Assembly (NCBI GenBank): GCA_017509715.1
Contig: JAFWOU010000023.1
Location: 62,001-126,000, forward strand
Direction of reading: 5' to 3'
From: Paludibacteraceae bacterium
GTDB lineage: Bacteria > Bacteroidota > Bacteroidia > Bacteroidales > Paludibacteraceae
DNA length: 64,000 nucleotides
Both the position numbers and the translations under genes were made by a program. Shown piece by piece: positions 1 through 9,700 of this stretch; position 1 is the first letter of the stretch, and each line of letters starts with the position of its first letter. Under the pieces are notes generated by a model, which saw only the letters and a list, made by a program, of their open reading frames with translations, was not told the DNA's origin and did no database searches.

Positions 1-1232
1 CATAGGCGCAGGCCATAGTCCTGACGCCGCTCTTGTTCGCCACCGGTGCCGCGGAAGGTGATGGTCAGCGTTGAGGGGTCATCTACGTACCAACTGCCGC
101 CTCGCTTGATGTGCCGTTCTACGCTGGAGTCGGCATCACCATGAGGATTGATAATGAATTCGGTGTAGTAGGCTCCATATCGGTCGGAGCACCACTCCCA
201 TACATTGCCTGTCAGGTCGTATAGTCCCAAAGAATTAGGCATGCCGGCCGTGCGCACAGGCATGACGTAGCGATCTTTTCCCTGCTGGTAGAAGGTGACT
301 TTGGATAGATCGTCCGAACCGGCGTAGAGGGTATCTGTGCCGTTTTTGCCTCCGCGGGCTGCGTATTCCCATTCGGCCTCGGTAGGCAAGCGGAAATTGC
401 AACCGGTGAGTTCACTGAGTCGTTCTGCGAACGCTTGGCATTGTGCCCAGGAGACATTGTCTACGGGCAGGTTGGCTTGACCTCGATTCTTGCTGGGGTT
501 CTTGTGCATAACGGCTTGCCAAAGTTCTTGAGTTACTTCTGTCTCGCCTATATAGTAGCTGAATACCTGTACTTTATGCTGCGGACGTTGGTCATTGTCG
601 CGTGTGTTGCTACCCATGATGAATGTGCCTCCTTCCACTCTGACCATACGGAATTGGACGTCATCCACCGTGATGGCTAAATCGCCGTTTGGCAGCGTTT
701 CTGTTACCACGTTTGGTGTGCGCAAGAAGAAGTACCAAGCAGCGATGCCACCGATGAGCAGCAAGGCAAGCAGACTCCACAGAACGGGTTTCCACCATGC
801 GATGCGTCTCTTGGTCTCGGATTTCTCTATCTCAAGTAGCCCTTGCAGGGTGCTTTCCAGTTTGCCCAACCCGGATTTGTATTTGGTGATCGAAGAGAGG
901 TCGGTATAGTCCAGACAGCCGATATCGAACAGAATGGAGTCGTTGTAGGGCGCGTCGTCCAGTTTGACGGGCACGATAGGTTTGCCCAGATGTACGGCGG
1001 TGTTGATTTCCTTGATGGTCCATTCGGATTTATTGGCATCTTCCGACGAGAAGAACAGGAATACATCGCATTGCTTGATCGCTTTGACGATGACGGTCTT
1101 GAACTGCTCGCCGCTATGGATGCAGTTGTCGGCCATCCAGCAGGGTATACCTCGTTGCTCCAGGTGTTGCTTCACCTGCCGAACCTTCAACTGGTCCTTG
1201 GTGCTATAGCTGATAAAAACCTGTTTTGACAT
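1..1232 (-). CDS. TIR - TM - FGE-sulfatase (SUMF1-like) protein, C-terminus cut by window edge
   Basis: Open reading frame of about 410 codons running off the left edge, so the C-terminus is missing. It starts MSKQVFISYSTKD, a typical TIR opening. The TIR domain spans about residues 1-135, a single TM (WSLLALLLIGGIAAWYFFL) lies near 165-185, and a formylglycine-generating-enzyme/sulfatase-modifying-factor-like domain follows from about 205. FGE motifs seen are EVTQELWQAVM, LPTEAEWEYAARGG and GNVWEWCSDRYG. In the TIR, the position where NADase TIRs carry the catalytic Glu reads F44-K45, so NAD cleavage looks unlikely. Last gene of the 9555-to-1 operon, 29 bp after the preceding stop. In bacteria the FGE fold is often reused as a ligand-binding domain, so the outer part may be a sensor. 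Domain order is clear; function is inferred. Confidence 0.85.
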   Translation of the reverse strand, partial: MSKQVFISYSTKDQLKVRQVKQHLEQRGIPCWMADNCIHSGEQFKTVIVKAIKQCDVFLFFSSEDANKSEWTIKEINTAVHLGKPIVPVKLDDAPYNDSILFDIGCLDYTDLSSITKYKSGLGKLESTLQGLLEIEKSETKRRIAWWKPVLWSLLALLLIGGIAAWYFFLRTPNVVTETLPNGDLAITVDDVQFRMVRVEGGTFIMGSNTRDNDQRPQHKVQVFSYYIGETEVTQELWQAVMHKNPSKNRGQANLPVDNVSWAQCQAFAERLSELTGCNFRLPTEAEWEYAARGGKNGTDTLYAGSDDLSKVTFYQQGKDRYVMPVRTAGMPNSLGLYDLTGNVWEWCSDRYGAYYTEFIINPHGDADSSVERHIKRGGSWYVDDPSTLTITFRGTGGEQERRQDYGLRL

Positions 1233-1261
1233 ATTGTGAAGTATTTTTGGTCATAGTTCTA

Positions 1262-4200
1262 TTATTTCTTGCGTTTGTCGAGCCTTAATAAGGGATACGT
1301 GAATTCCTCGAAGTACATGATGTCTTCTTTGAAACATGTTATCTCAAAATTAGAGTCTTCGAAAAGCTTTATAAAGAGATTGTTATCGTCTTTTATTTCT
1401 TTGATATATTCTTTCTTGAATGTGCTCTTCTCCTTGTTGTATAAACGTACAGAATCTTCATTTTCGCCGAGGAACTCAAGACTGTTAACTTTGAATGAGT
1501 GAGTTAATTGACTTGTGTCTAAAGCGAGTGTGCGATCCTGAATATCCCATGTCATACCTTTGAATTTAATGGTATAATCCACGTTTACTTTAAGATCGGA
1601 ATTGAGTTCCATTTCAAATTGTTTACGGAAGGTTAATAGTGCTTTGTTATTTTCTTGTAAGTCTATGTCTATACGAAGGGAAGAGGTGTCATTGCCTACT
1701 TCCCAATATGTCCAGTTCCCGATAAGTTCTTCCTTTGTAATGAGGCCTCTTTTTTGTTTAATATCTGTAACTAGTTCCTCTCCTCCAATTTCGTTTGCAT
1801 TATCAATGAGTAGAGATTCAATTCTTTTTCTAGTATCGGAATCTACAAACACTTTGATCAAACGCATTCCGAAATATCCCTGTTCTGATTTAAATATATG
1901 TCTGTATGTTTCTAAATCCTGTGTTATCCATAGATTTGAATTTTCTATATAGAATAGTCCTCCTAAGTTGTTCCAGTCTTCTACACCATCAATCGCAGAC
2001 CATGTGTCAATTCTTTCGTTCCATTTTTCTTTACCATATAAAACAATTCCCGGGTCCTTGATGTCGTACGCAGGATAGTGGTATAGTCTGGTCTCGTAGA
2101 ACCCTCCTTTTAATTGCACGCCCATTATGACGGCATGGTTGCGTTCAGTAGAGTCTAATGAAGGAAGTGAAACGCTGTTTGCTGCGCATGTTTGCAATAA
2201 ACGTTGCTTTTCCTTCTGGGTGTAGTATATCTTGTGCGGGTAAAAGCCAAGATCCGACGTACGTCCTTCCGGTAATACATAATGGAATATTTTGCTCTTC
2301 TTTTGCTCTGGGAAATGACGCATCACGGTGATTTGTTTCTTTTCTTTCGCCTTCAAGATGGTTTCCAGATAGAAATAGGCAATATTTGAACGTAAATCTT
2401 CTGTTGTAGTCCAATCACCATACGAAATAATAATGTCGCCATTTCTCAATCCTAAGGGATATGCTACGGATGTATCTGTCACTTCGATGCAAAATGCTTT
2501 TGGTAAGGATGCTTTAAATTCTGACATGGTGCTATCAGGAATTTGTTTGCCATTCTCATCATAATATTGATAGTTCGACCAAAAATAATAAACTTCTCCG
2601 TCTCCTTTATCTCCAATCTTAATGATGTATGACGGTTCGTTAAATTCGTTGATACCATATTCTGAATGTGTCTTATTATAAATCGTATAATCGAAAACGT
2701 CTTTATAGAACAGCTTATTAAACCATCCCACTCTGGCATGCTCGTCGCTATTTGTAAGATGCCATTGAGAAATGACATTAGTTTCTTCATCATTGTATTG
2801 CGACTGATAATATTCATAAAGGATGTCTTCTATGAGGTATTTTGTTGTTGCGATATGTGTCTTAGTATCAGTATTCTGGAAGTGTGTCAATTTTGAGTAT
2901 GAACCATATAATAAATAAGGTTGGTTATCCTTATCATACCATTTATATGTGATATGATTATTGATGTCGTTGTATAGTGTTTTTTTGCATGACCACAGTT
3001 GTGTGCTGTCTTCCGGGTTGTTGATGGGTTGCTTGTTTAAGTCGTAGTATCGTATACATATGGTTCTGCCTTTGTCGTCTACAGAATCAATTCTCTGATA
3101 ATTCTTATCGTACCAAATCTGAACTATATTTCCTTTTTTGTCGCGAGTGTATTCATATATCTTTATAGTATCGGAGTTGGAATTGTCGTCCACTTTAATC
3201 ATTAATTGTTTTATTAAGGTTTCACCTTTCGAATCATATTCAGAAGTAGCATTGTAAAAGTGTTGACCAGTATCATCTTTCATTTTGAATGATATCACAT
3301 TCCCAAATTTGTCGTATTCGTACATTTCGGTCCATAAACTACAGGGGAGACCTTCTTTGTTGATTTTTCCTGAATAAGTTATGCGACCATGATTGTTGTA
3401 CGAGGTCTTGTCTCTGGAGCAACCATTAAGCTTTTCGTAAATATTGCCATTCTTGTCAATAGATACACTTAAAGTGTCTCTACCATATTGGTCAAGATAG
3501 TGACGATAACCGCATAACGTAGTATCAATAGAAAAATCATATTCCTCTGTGCGTTTACCATTTTCGTCTATAAAATAATGGTCGTAATATTCTTTTTCGT
3601 ACACTCGTTCCCATCCGGCTTGGCCTCTGTATTTAGACATGGGTTCTCCAAGAATGTTTAGATAGACTTCTTTTGTTTGACGTCCTTGAGCGTCATATTC
3701 TTTTCGAACACCATATGCACCATGTGTCGCATCCTTTAAGACATAACCATTCCGATCAGTGCAATTTATACGTTCTTCATATCCGTCCTTATTTAAGAAA
3801 ATATGTGCGTAATTAGGAAAGGTGCTGCCGAGTAGTGAAATTTCTCTTCCAAGTTCATCGGTATAATTGCCCGTATATTCTCTGTCTGAAATCTTGCATG
3901 GATTAAAGGCAAAGAGAAAATTGCCATTACTATTCAGCATCCGTTCTTGTATTACTTCTTTTCCAGAAGGATCTGCTATTAGCTCCCATTTGCAGACAGA
4001 CTTAACTGCAGTCGCCCAACTTTCATTAAGATTTGAATAATATTTATCAGTACCTAACTCAGTAACATAGGTGTTGCAATCATGCGTTGTGGTGGGGTTC
4101 CCATAACCATCAAAAGCTTCTATAAAAGTCCATTGACCTGCACGATTCTTTCGTGATAGTTTATAATAGAACGGGAGGTGATTGGCAAATTTTAATGAAA

Positions 4201-4609
4201 TGCTTTTACCAACGCCTACATACCATCCGTGTTTTTTGATAACATGGGCATAGTATGCAGAATCGTTGCTGTTTATATTTATATATGGATATTCATATAA
4301 TCCGTTTTTTTTGATATATGCATAATCTTTGCTGTTTTTAGTAGGTGTTACAATAAGAGAGGAATCGGATTTCTCTATCGAAGTTGTATCTATAGGTGAG
4401 GAGGTTTTAGTCCTCTCGGTAGGTTTCTCTTTTGGTTCTGTTCTTTTTGATTGTGTTGTATTGCTCGTACTTTCGTCATCTTTTACAGTAGTCGCTGTAT
4501 TTTTTCCTGCGCCTATGCCGTGCTTTTTCTTCCCAGGTTGAATATCATCATCTGAGAAAACAATAGAGACGCACATTAAAAATGCTAATAATATAGAAAT
4601 TTTTTTCAT
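1262..4609 (-). CDS. Secreted YD/RHS-like repeat protein with PDZ and lipocalin-like C-terminal domain
   Basis: 1115 residues with an N-terminal signal peptide (MKKISILLAFLMCVSIVFS), then a Thr/Ser/Lys-rich linker to about residue 95. From about 115 comes a module (SAYYAHVIKKHGWYVGVGKS) that also occurs just outside the membrane in the neighbouring nSTAND protein. Many degenerate YD-type repeats follow (YDAQGRQTKEV, LDQYGRDTLSV, YDKFGNVISF, RDKKGNIVQI). A PDZ-like segment lies near 700-790 (YPLGLRNGDIIISYGDW). The C-terminal ~160 residues start LIGNWTYWE, as in lipocalin-like domains. Its ATG overlaps the upstream gene stop by 4 bp (ATGA), so translation is probably coupled. Base composition is visibly AT-rich. 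No enzyme motif was recognised; a periplasmic or surface partner of the nSTAND protein is the likeliest role. Confidence 0.8.
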   Translation of the reverse strand: MKKISILLAFLMCVSIVFSDDDIQPGKKKHGIGAGKNTATTVKDDESTSNTTQSKRTEPKEKPTERTKTSSPIDTTSIEKSDSSLIVTPTKNSKDYAYIKKNGLYEYPYININSNDSAYYAHVIKKHGWYVGVGKSISLKFANHLPFYYKLSRKNRAGQWTFIEAFDGYGNPTTTHDCNTYVTELGTDKYYSNLNESWATAVKSVCKWELIADPSGKEVIQERMLNSNGNFLFAFNPCKISDREYTGNYTDELGREISLLGSTFPNYAHIFLNKDGYEERINCTDRNGYVLKDATHGAYGVRKEYDAQGRQTKEVYLNILGEPMSKYRGQAGWERVYEKEYYDHYFIDENGKRTEEYDFSIDTTLCGYRHYLDQYGRDTLSVSIDKNGNIYEKLNGCSRDKTSYNNHGRITYSGKINKEGLPCSLWTEMYEYDKFGNVISFKMKDDTGQHFYNATSEYDSKGETLIKQLMIKVDDNSNSDTIKIYEYTRDKKGNIVQIWYDKNYQRIDSVDDKGRTICIRYYDLNKQPINNPEDSTQLWSCKKTLYNDINNHITYKWYDKDNQPYLLYGSYSKLTHFQNTDTKTHIATTKYLIEDILYEYYQSQYNDEETNVISQWHLTNSDEHARVGWFNKLFYKDVFDYTIYNKTHSEYGINEFNEPSYIIKIGDKGDGEVYYFWSNYQYYDENGKQIPDSTMSEFKASLPKAFCIEVTDTSVAYPLGLRNGDIIISYGDWTTTEDLRSNIAYFYLETILKAKEKKQITVMRHFPEQKKSKIFHYVLPEGRTSDLGFYPHKIYYTQKEKQRLLQTCAANSVSLPSLDSTERNHAVIMGVQLKGGFYETRLYHYPAYDIKDPGIVLYGKEKWNERIDTWSAIDGVEDWNNLGGLFYIENSNLWITQDLETYRHIFKSEQGYFGMRLIKVFVDSDTRKRIESLLIDNANEIGGEELVTDIKQKRGLITKEELIGNWTYWEVGNDTSSLRIDIDLQENNKALLTFRKQFEMELNSDLKVNVDYTIKFKGMTWDIQDRTLALDTSQLTHSFKVNSLEFLGENEDSVRLYNKEKSTFKKEYIKEIKDDNNLFIKLFEDSNFEITCFKEDIMYFEEFTYPLLRLDKRKK

Positions 4610-7600
4610 AATTTTATGTGTTTTATTCGATTTTGTTGAGATTGTGTTATGGGCATTGTATAATATTTTGCTCCTAATGGACCAGCTTCAATGTCAAATA
4701 TGTGTTTTACATAATGCTTTTTAAACCCTTTCTTCCCAATACCCTCTGCACGAAGAATTTCTATTTGTCCTCCTGTTTTAACCAATTTTCCCCATTCTGT
4801 TTTTAGAAGAGCTTCTGATTGATATAAATGCCAATTACCTACGTGATACAGCACGTCTCCGTCTTTAGGATGTTTCGCTCCTTCCAAAATGTCGTTTTCT
4901 TGAGGTTTTGCAGCATACATAGTCCCTTCTTTGTTTAGTATGTGAAGGAAAGGAATTTTTACTAGATCCTTGCTACTTAATAACTTATTTTCGCATTTCG
5001 CTAAAAGTATACCAGATAGGTAATTGTATGTGCTTGTGTAGTTTCTAAGTTCGTCAGGTGACGTGGGGCTGATAGAACATACTGATGAATCTCGAAGTAC
5101 ATAAGCTTCGTCGCCGAATTCATCATATCCTTCCATGGCAAAATATACTATATCGTTGTGGTATGCAAGTAGTGACATTTTATAGTAGCACCATCCATCC
5201 CAATCCCATTCTGGACATCTTATGGGATCACCATCGATTCCCGCAACAGCCCGTGCAGTCTGTCGCCCATAGTCGTCATAATCAAACCATGATGATTTAT
5301 AAATATCTTCCCCGTTAGATAGGTAGTAGTACTCTAACTTAATTCGATTAGTTTGAAGTTCTTTTTTGATTGTAACTTTAGCAAAAAGTCCTTTGCTATC
5401 ATCAACCAGTTTCCCACAAGTATCCAAGTACTCTGTATTTGTTATTTTGAATACAGAATCTTTAGTTTCGGTTGTTCGACGGGTATGATAACAGATACTA
5501 TCGCCATATTCGTTAATCTCCCGTAGGGTCTCATATCTATGACCATTCTTCCATAGCGAGACTTCGATTACATTTGGCTTGGGATAATTATATCGCTCGA
5601 CAAAAGACTCATCTTGTTCAATACGTATTATACTATCATAGCGATTTTGGGAATCATAAAAATGTCGGGTATATTCAACTAACTTCCCATTTTTGTGTTT
5701 TTGGTTCAATAATATATTATTCTTTTCGTCATATTTAAATGCAACGTATGAATATTTTCCTCCTGGAGTATGGAATGCGCCCTGAGATATGCTTCCGTCC
5801 GACCTATATTGTAAGGTGTCGCAGAAGTGCTTGAATTGATATACTATCATGCCTTGTTTAGGATATGCCACCTTAAAATATGAAGTGGAATCCACACGCC
5901 CAAACTCGTCATAATGAAATGTTAAGGCGGTGCTGTCTATCCGATCGCCAAATTTATTAACACTATATCTGATATGGATGAGTTTTGACTTCTCATCATT
6001 GTCATAAGTGTAACCATAATTGTTATATGCATCTCGCTGGGGAACTTCGAGTTCTGTAAAGAACATGTTGCTGGTTACTAATCCATTATGAATAGTCTGA
6101 CGTATGCGGTCCGTCCCCTTGTCTGATACGGTCATAGGCCTTCCCGTGGCATCGTAGAATCTAGCCCATAAGGTATATAATGACGAGTCTAAACTCACTA
6201 AATCATTGTCTCGGTAATACTGGATAGAATATAAAGATGAATCATTCTTTCCATAGGCTGTGACTTGATCAACTTCTCCCGCGGAATTCTCTCTATAAAT
6301 CCAGCATGTTGTTAGACGTTGTAGTTTGGCAAATTCTCGTGATTTGACATCGTTAAACTCTGTCTCGATTAATCCGACTACGGGGGTCTCGTATAGCATG
6401 TTACAGATAGACTTGCCGGAAGGCGATACGACTTCAACTTTTTTATATGGGGATTGTTCGAATAGTTTGTTACCTGTGTATAGTCCCTCTTTCGTTAGTT
6501 TATAAAGTTGAAGTATATTCGCCTTTTTAACTTCTTCTGAGCCCGGATTGAGACTCTTTCCAACTCCTATCGGCCAGCCGTTTTCTGTTGTAAAGTTGGC
6601 GTAATATGCTGAGTATGTTTTTTGGAATAGGATATAATAGATGCCGAAAATGGCTCCAATAATCAATAGTGCAGCTACACTTCCATACATGCGTTTTTTG
6701 CTTTTCTGCTTGGCTTCTATTGCCTCCTTCTCCAGTCGCTCTTTATCGGCTTTTGCTTTGGCTTCGATGGCTTCGCGTTTGCGTTGCTCCTCGGCCAAAA
6801 GGCGACGTTGCTCTTCCTCCTGACGTAGGCGCTCTGCCTCCATGCGTTTTGCATTCTCGCGCTGCTCAATACGTTCGCTCACTACCGGACAAAGTATATC
6901 GTGCATATACTCGATGCGGATATCGTCCTGGTAGCTGAACTGACGAAGCAATTTCTGATTTTCTACCAGGTCCTTGATGGCTTCTTCAGAGAGCCCTTCA
7001 CCTATTAGGTCGTTTTTCGATACGTTGTTGCGGCGGCCGTCGGAGGTGAGCAGTTCGTCTTCCAGTACCTCAATATCATGTTCGCTCAGCCCGTTGATAG
7101 AATCCATGTAGAAGTCACGGATGATGAACTCGCCGGCTTGGTTCACCAATTCAGCGGTGATGGTCTGCAACCCTTGCTCCTCTTTCTTGCGGTAAAGTCC
7201 GCTCAAGAAAAGCGATAACACTGCTGCGTCTACTTCAATTTCCGGTGTACCTTCCAGTTCAAAATCGGTGCGGCTGGTCACCTTTTGAATGATCAGTTTC
7301 GCTACGTCTTTGCTTACCAGTCCTGGCTGAGGCTTCATGATGATATCGGCTGCCTGCTCCTCGTTGAGCGGGAGTAGAGCGTACCGATTGGTTTTCATCA
7401 CGGGGATGAACTTGGTGTAGCGCTCCATATAGGAGAGAAAGTCCTCGCGGATGACAAACACCAGGTTGAAGAGCGATTCGTTGATATAGTCGTTTTCGGC
7501 CTCGTCCTCGTTGCTTGTGCCAAGGTCCAGTACGAAACCACCTTTCTTTTTCGTCTTCTTTTCCGCGGAGGTGTTGGTGCTCTGTGCCTCAACGATATAC

Positions 7601-8124
7601 TGCGGCGTCACACCATTCAGCATGTCTGCCAACTCGGCAAAGAACGCGAGTTTTTTCTTCTCGTCTTTTTGCAGGGTGAAGATTTCTTCAAACTGATCCA
7701 ACACGATCAGCGGTCGGGTAGGTTCGTCTGTGACCGGATCTAAAAAGGAGTGACGGTGCATGAACTCCCATAAGCTCTCTTCGTGACCTTCTATCCGGGG
7801 GACGCGCTCTGTGATACCAATACCGGCTTTCTCGAATGCCAGACGAATCTGATCGATATAATTCGTCTTCTCGTCGTGTGAGAAGCGGATAGATATCGGG
7901 AATAAGCCTGCTTGACGTGCTGCGGGGAATACACCGGCATAAATAATAGAAGACTTTCCTATACCGGATTTACCGTATAGGATAGTCTGGATATTATTGG
8001 TAATGTAGAGCGATAGGCTCTGAATCTCCTCGTCGCGACCGTAGAAATTGTTTCGGTCAATCTCGCTATAGAAGTTTAGACCTTTCCAGGGATTGGTGTC
8101 TATCTGTTGTCTTGGGTTCTCCAT
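4606..8124 (-). CDS. nSTAND1-like NTPase with coiled coil, TM and YD-repeat ectodomain
   Basis: 1172 residues. The N-terminus NPWKGLNFYSEIDRNNFYGR is the hallmark opening of nSTAND1 NTPases. Walker A is GKSGIGKSS (51-59) and Walker B is LIVLDQFEE (139-147). A charged coiled coil (rich in EAERLRQEEEQ-type stretches) runs at about 435-475, followed by one TM (about 478-500). The outer ~670 residues begin with the YYANFTTENGWPIGVGKS module shared with the downstream secreted protein and carry YD-type repeats (YDATGRPMTV, YDEFGRVDST, YDDYGRQTAR). STAND proteins normally act as nucleotide-dependent oligomerising switches with C-terminal sensor repeats; here the sensor side appears to sit outside the cytoplasmic membrane. 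Starts 12 bp after the SIR2-TIR stop and overlaps the next gene by 4 bp. Confidence 0.85.
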   Translation of the reverse strand: MENPRQQIDTNPWKGLNFYSEIDRNNFYGRDEEIQSLSLYITNNIQTILYGKSGIGKSSIIYAGVFPAARQAGLFPISIRFSHDEKTNYIDQIRLAFEKAGIGITERVPRIEGHEESLWEFMHRHSFLDPVTDEPTRPLIVLDQFEEIFTLQKDEKKKLAFFAELADMLNGVTPQYIVEAQSTNTSAEKKTKKKGGFVLDLGTSNEDEAENDYINESLFNLVFVIREDFLSYMERYTKFIPVMKTNRYALLPLNEEQAADIIMKPQPGLVSKDVAKLIIQKVTSRTDFELEGTPEIEVDAAVLSLFLSGLYRKKEEQGLQTITAELVNQAGEFIIRDFYMDSINGLSEHDIEVLEDELLTSDGRRNNVSKNDLIGEGLSEEAIKDLVENQKLLRQFSYQDDIRIEYMHDILCPVVSERIEQRENAKRMEAERLRQEEEQRRLLAEEQRKREAIEAKAKADKERLEKEAIEAKQKSKKRMYGSVAALLIIGAIFGIYYILFQKTYSAYYANFTTENGWPIGVGKSLNPGSEEVKKANILQLYKLTKEGLYTGNKLFEQSPYKKVEVVSPSGKSICNMLYETPVVGLIETEFNDVKSREFAKLQRLTTCWIYRENSAGEVDQVTAYGKNDSSLYSIQYYRDNDLVSLDSSLYTLWARFYDATGRPMTVSDKGTDRIRQTIHNGLVTSNMFFTELEVPQRDAYNNYGYTYDNDEKSKLIHIRYSVNKFGDRIDSTALTFHYDEFGRVDSTSYFKVAYPKQGMIVYQFKHFCDTLQYRSDGSISQGAFHTPGGKYSYVAFKYDEKNNILLNQKHKNGKLVEYTRHFYDSQNRYDSIIRIEQDESFVERYNYPKPNVIEVSLWKNGHRYETLREINEYGDSICYHTRRTTETKDSVFKITNTEYLDTCGKLVDDSKGLFAKVTIKKELQTNRIKLEYYYLSNGEDIYKSSWFDYDDYGRQTARAVAGIDGDPIRCPEWDWDGWCYYKMSLLAYHNDIVYFAMEGYDEFGDEAYVLRDSSVCSISPTSPDELRNYTSTYNYLSGILLAKCENKLLSSKDLVKIPFLHILNKEGTMYAAKPQENDILEGAKHPKDGDVLYHVGNWHLYQSEALLKTEWGKLVKTGGQIEILRAEGIGKKGFKKHYVKHIFDIEAGPLGAKYYTMPITQSQQNRIKHIKL

Positions 8125-8136
8125 ATCGCGTCTATA

Positions 8137-9555
8137 TTATGAGTTGGTGTATTTTTCTTCCAGTTTCTTTACCTCTTCGAGCGACTGTTTCAGCACCTCG
8201 CATATCTCATCTAGGTCTGTGTCATTCGTATACCACGTAGCATTCTTCTCCATGAATTCTTGTGGCAACTTGGTAAGTTGGTCGTAGAAGTTGAATCCCG
8301 ATTCAGCAAAGGGGATGACAAACTTGCGACCTCCTATGCGTGCTGCGACATGGGCAGCCAGATTCCATTCTGTGCGGTACTCGTGTGGCACGATGGATTC
8401 TTTCTCTACGTTGTGGCTCAATATGGGTACAAAGAGACGTGTCTTGTTAATGCCGCTCTTGATTTGAGCCTCCCAGTCTGCGCCGCGCGGGATGCTGTAG
8501 TCGTCAAACCATACGCTGAAGCCCGCTTCCTTAAGCTTGTCATACAGGTTCTTTGCGACTGTTTTATCGCTACGGGAATACGAGATGAATATATCCGTAT
8601 CGTATAGCGCTGCTCGCTGCGTTTGCTTCGGTTTGCGAGTTTCCATCTCTTCTTTGATGCGACGCACTACCTCCTCTGGGTTCTCTTGGAAGAACGTCTC
8701 CAGACGATCGAGGAATTGCTTGAACGACTCTTCAGCGTTGTCTTTTACCACGATGTCGGACTTCATGTTCGACTCCAGAACGTCCGATGACGAACGAAGA
8801 CTATACCATACGAAGCGGAACAACCAGTCGGAGTAGTTGTTGCCTAAAATGAGCAGGTACTTGTTCTTGAGAGAGTCGGTCAGTGTTTTAGGAACACCAT
8901 CGCCCTTGATCCAGGAACTGCAGAAGTCCATCATGTCGGAGTCTTTCACCACAAATCGGGCGTTCTTCGTATCATCGCACACCTTACCGAACATGTAATA
9001 TACTGTCGGATCTTTCAGTTCGCCCGGGGTGCGAATGTCGCCACCGCGTTCCCAGGAACAACTATTATGAGGGTCGTTGTCAAAGTTCAGCACCTTCACA
9101 TCGCCCCAAACCTCGCGCATCGCATTTTCAACGATTGGAGTAAACGAAGTGGTGATTACAAAGGGAAATCTCTTGGTGCTCAACAGGTCCTTTAGCAGTT
9201 GGGATGGCTTGCTGTTAATGGTAGGTATGTAAGCGAAATTGCTGGTGATTTGATGAAGTAGACTATAGATCTGCTTGTCGTTTCGTACGCATCGCTTATA
9301 GTCCTCATCGTATACCAATTGTGAGAACGTACGAGGATGAGTTTTGACCTTCGTCTGTGAGGCAATATAGCTGATCAACTGCTGATGCAGATTCTCTTTT
9401 ATCTGCATACCGTCCTTGTCTTGACTAATGACAGGATCTACTAAGAGGTCGGGACCAATCACGGGAATGACGTTACCGTCGTTGATCTCATCGAGTAAAC
9501 GTTTCCAACGACCTTTGTCCAGTCCGAAATCAAGTGAAAAACCTTCTGTGTCCAT
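8137..9555 (-). CDS. SIR2-like - TIR fusion protein, candidate NADase effector
   Basis: 472 residues, no signal peptide or TM. Residues ~15-265 follow the SIR2_2-like pattern of defence proteins: VIPVIGPDLL for the nucleotide loop, ITTSFTPIVE where active members have ITTNxD, YYMFGKV where the catalytic His of LHG is expected, then KYLLILGNNYSDW. The Asn and His positions are therefore substituted. Residues 318-472 are a TIR (YDTDIFISYSRSD, GFSVWFDDYSI, GADWEAQI) with Glu362 where TIR NADases have the catalytic Glu. If either domain degrades NAD it is more likely the TIR. First gene of the operon, with a minus-strand TAACTTTG box at 9607-9600, 45 bp upstream of the ATG. Confidence 0.85.
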   Translation of the reverse strand: MDTEGFSLDFGLDKGRWKRLLDEINDGNVIPVIGPDLLVDPVISQDKDGMQIKENLHQQLISYIASQTKVKTHPRTFSQLVYDEDYKRCVRNDKQIYSLLHQITSNFAYIPTINSKPSQLLKDLLSTKRFPFVITTSFTPIVENAMREVWGDVKVLNFDNDPHNSCSWERGGDIRTPGELKDPTVYYMFGKVCDDTKNARFVVKDSDMMDFCSSWIKGDGVPKTLTDSLKNKYLLILGNNYSDWLFRFVWYSLRSSSDVLESNMKSDIVVKDNAEESFKQFLDRLETFFQENPEEVVRRIKEEMETRKPKQTQRAALYDTDIFISYSRSDKTVAKNLYDKLKEAGFSVWFDDYSIPRGADWEAQIKSGINKTRLFVPILSHNVEKESIVPHEYRTEWNLAAHVAARIGGRKFVIPFAESGFNFYDQLTKLPQEFMEKNATWYTNDTDLDEICEVLKQSLEEVKKLEEKYTNS

Positions 9556-9599
9556 ATGGCGATTCTATGTTTATGTTTCAAAAAGGAATTATCCGCCTG

Positions 9600-9607
9600 C
9601 AAAGTTA
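9600..9607 (-). promoter_or_regulatory. Bacteroidota -7 box for the SIR2-TIR operon
   Basis: Minus strand reads TAACTTTGC, matching TAnnTTTG. Upstream on the same strand is ATTTGCGTATATGC, like the upstream element of the other promoters here. The ATG at 9555 follows after 45 bp. Confidence 0.7.
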
Positions 9608-9650
9608 CGAAAAATATCGCATATACGCAAATATTTTATATTTTTTACCT

Positions 9651-9688
9651 AAAAAATACAAAAATCCCGCCCAAATGAGCGAGATTTT
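9651..9688 (-). terminator. Terminator of the ferritin/efflux/TIR-LRR directon
   Basis: Stem AAAATCTCGC / GCGGGATTTT on the minus strand (one G-U pair, 8-nt loop), followed by a T-rich run (TTTTGTATTTTTT). It separates this directon from the next promoter at 9607. Confidence 0.75.
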
Positions 9689-9700
9689 CTGTATTCTCTA

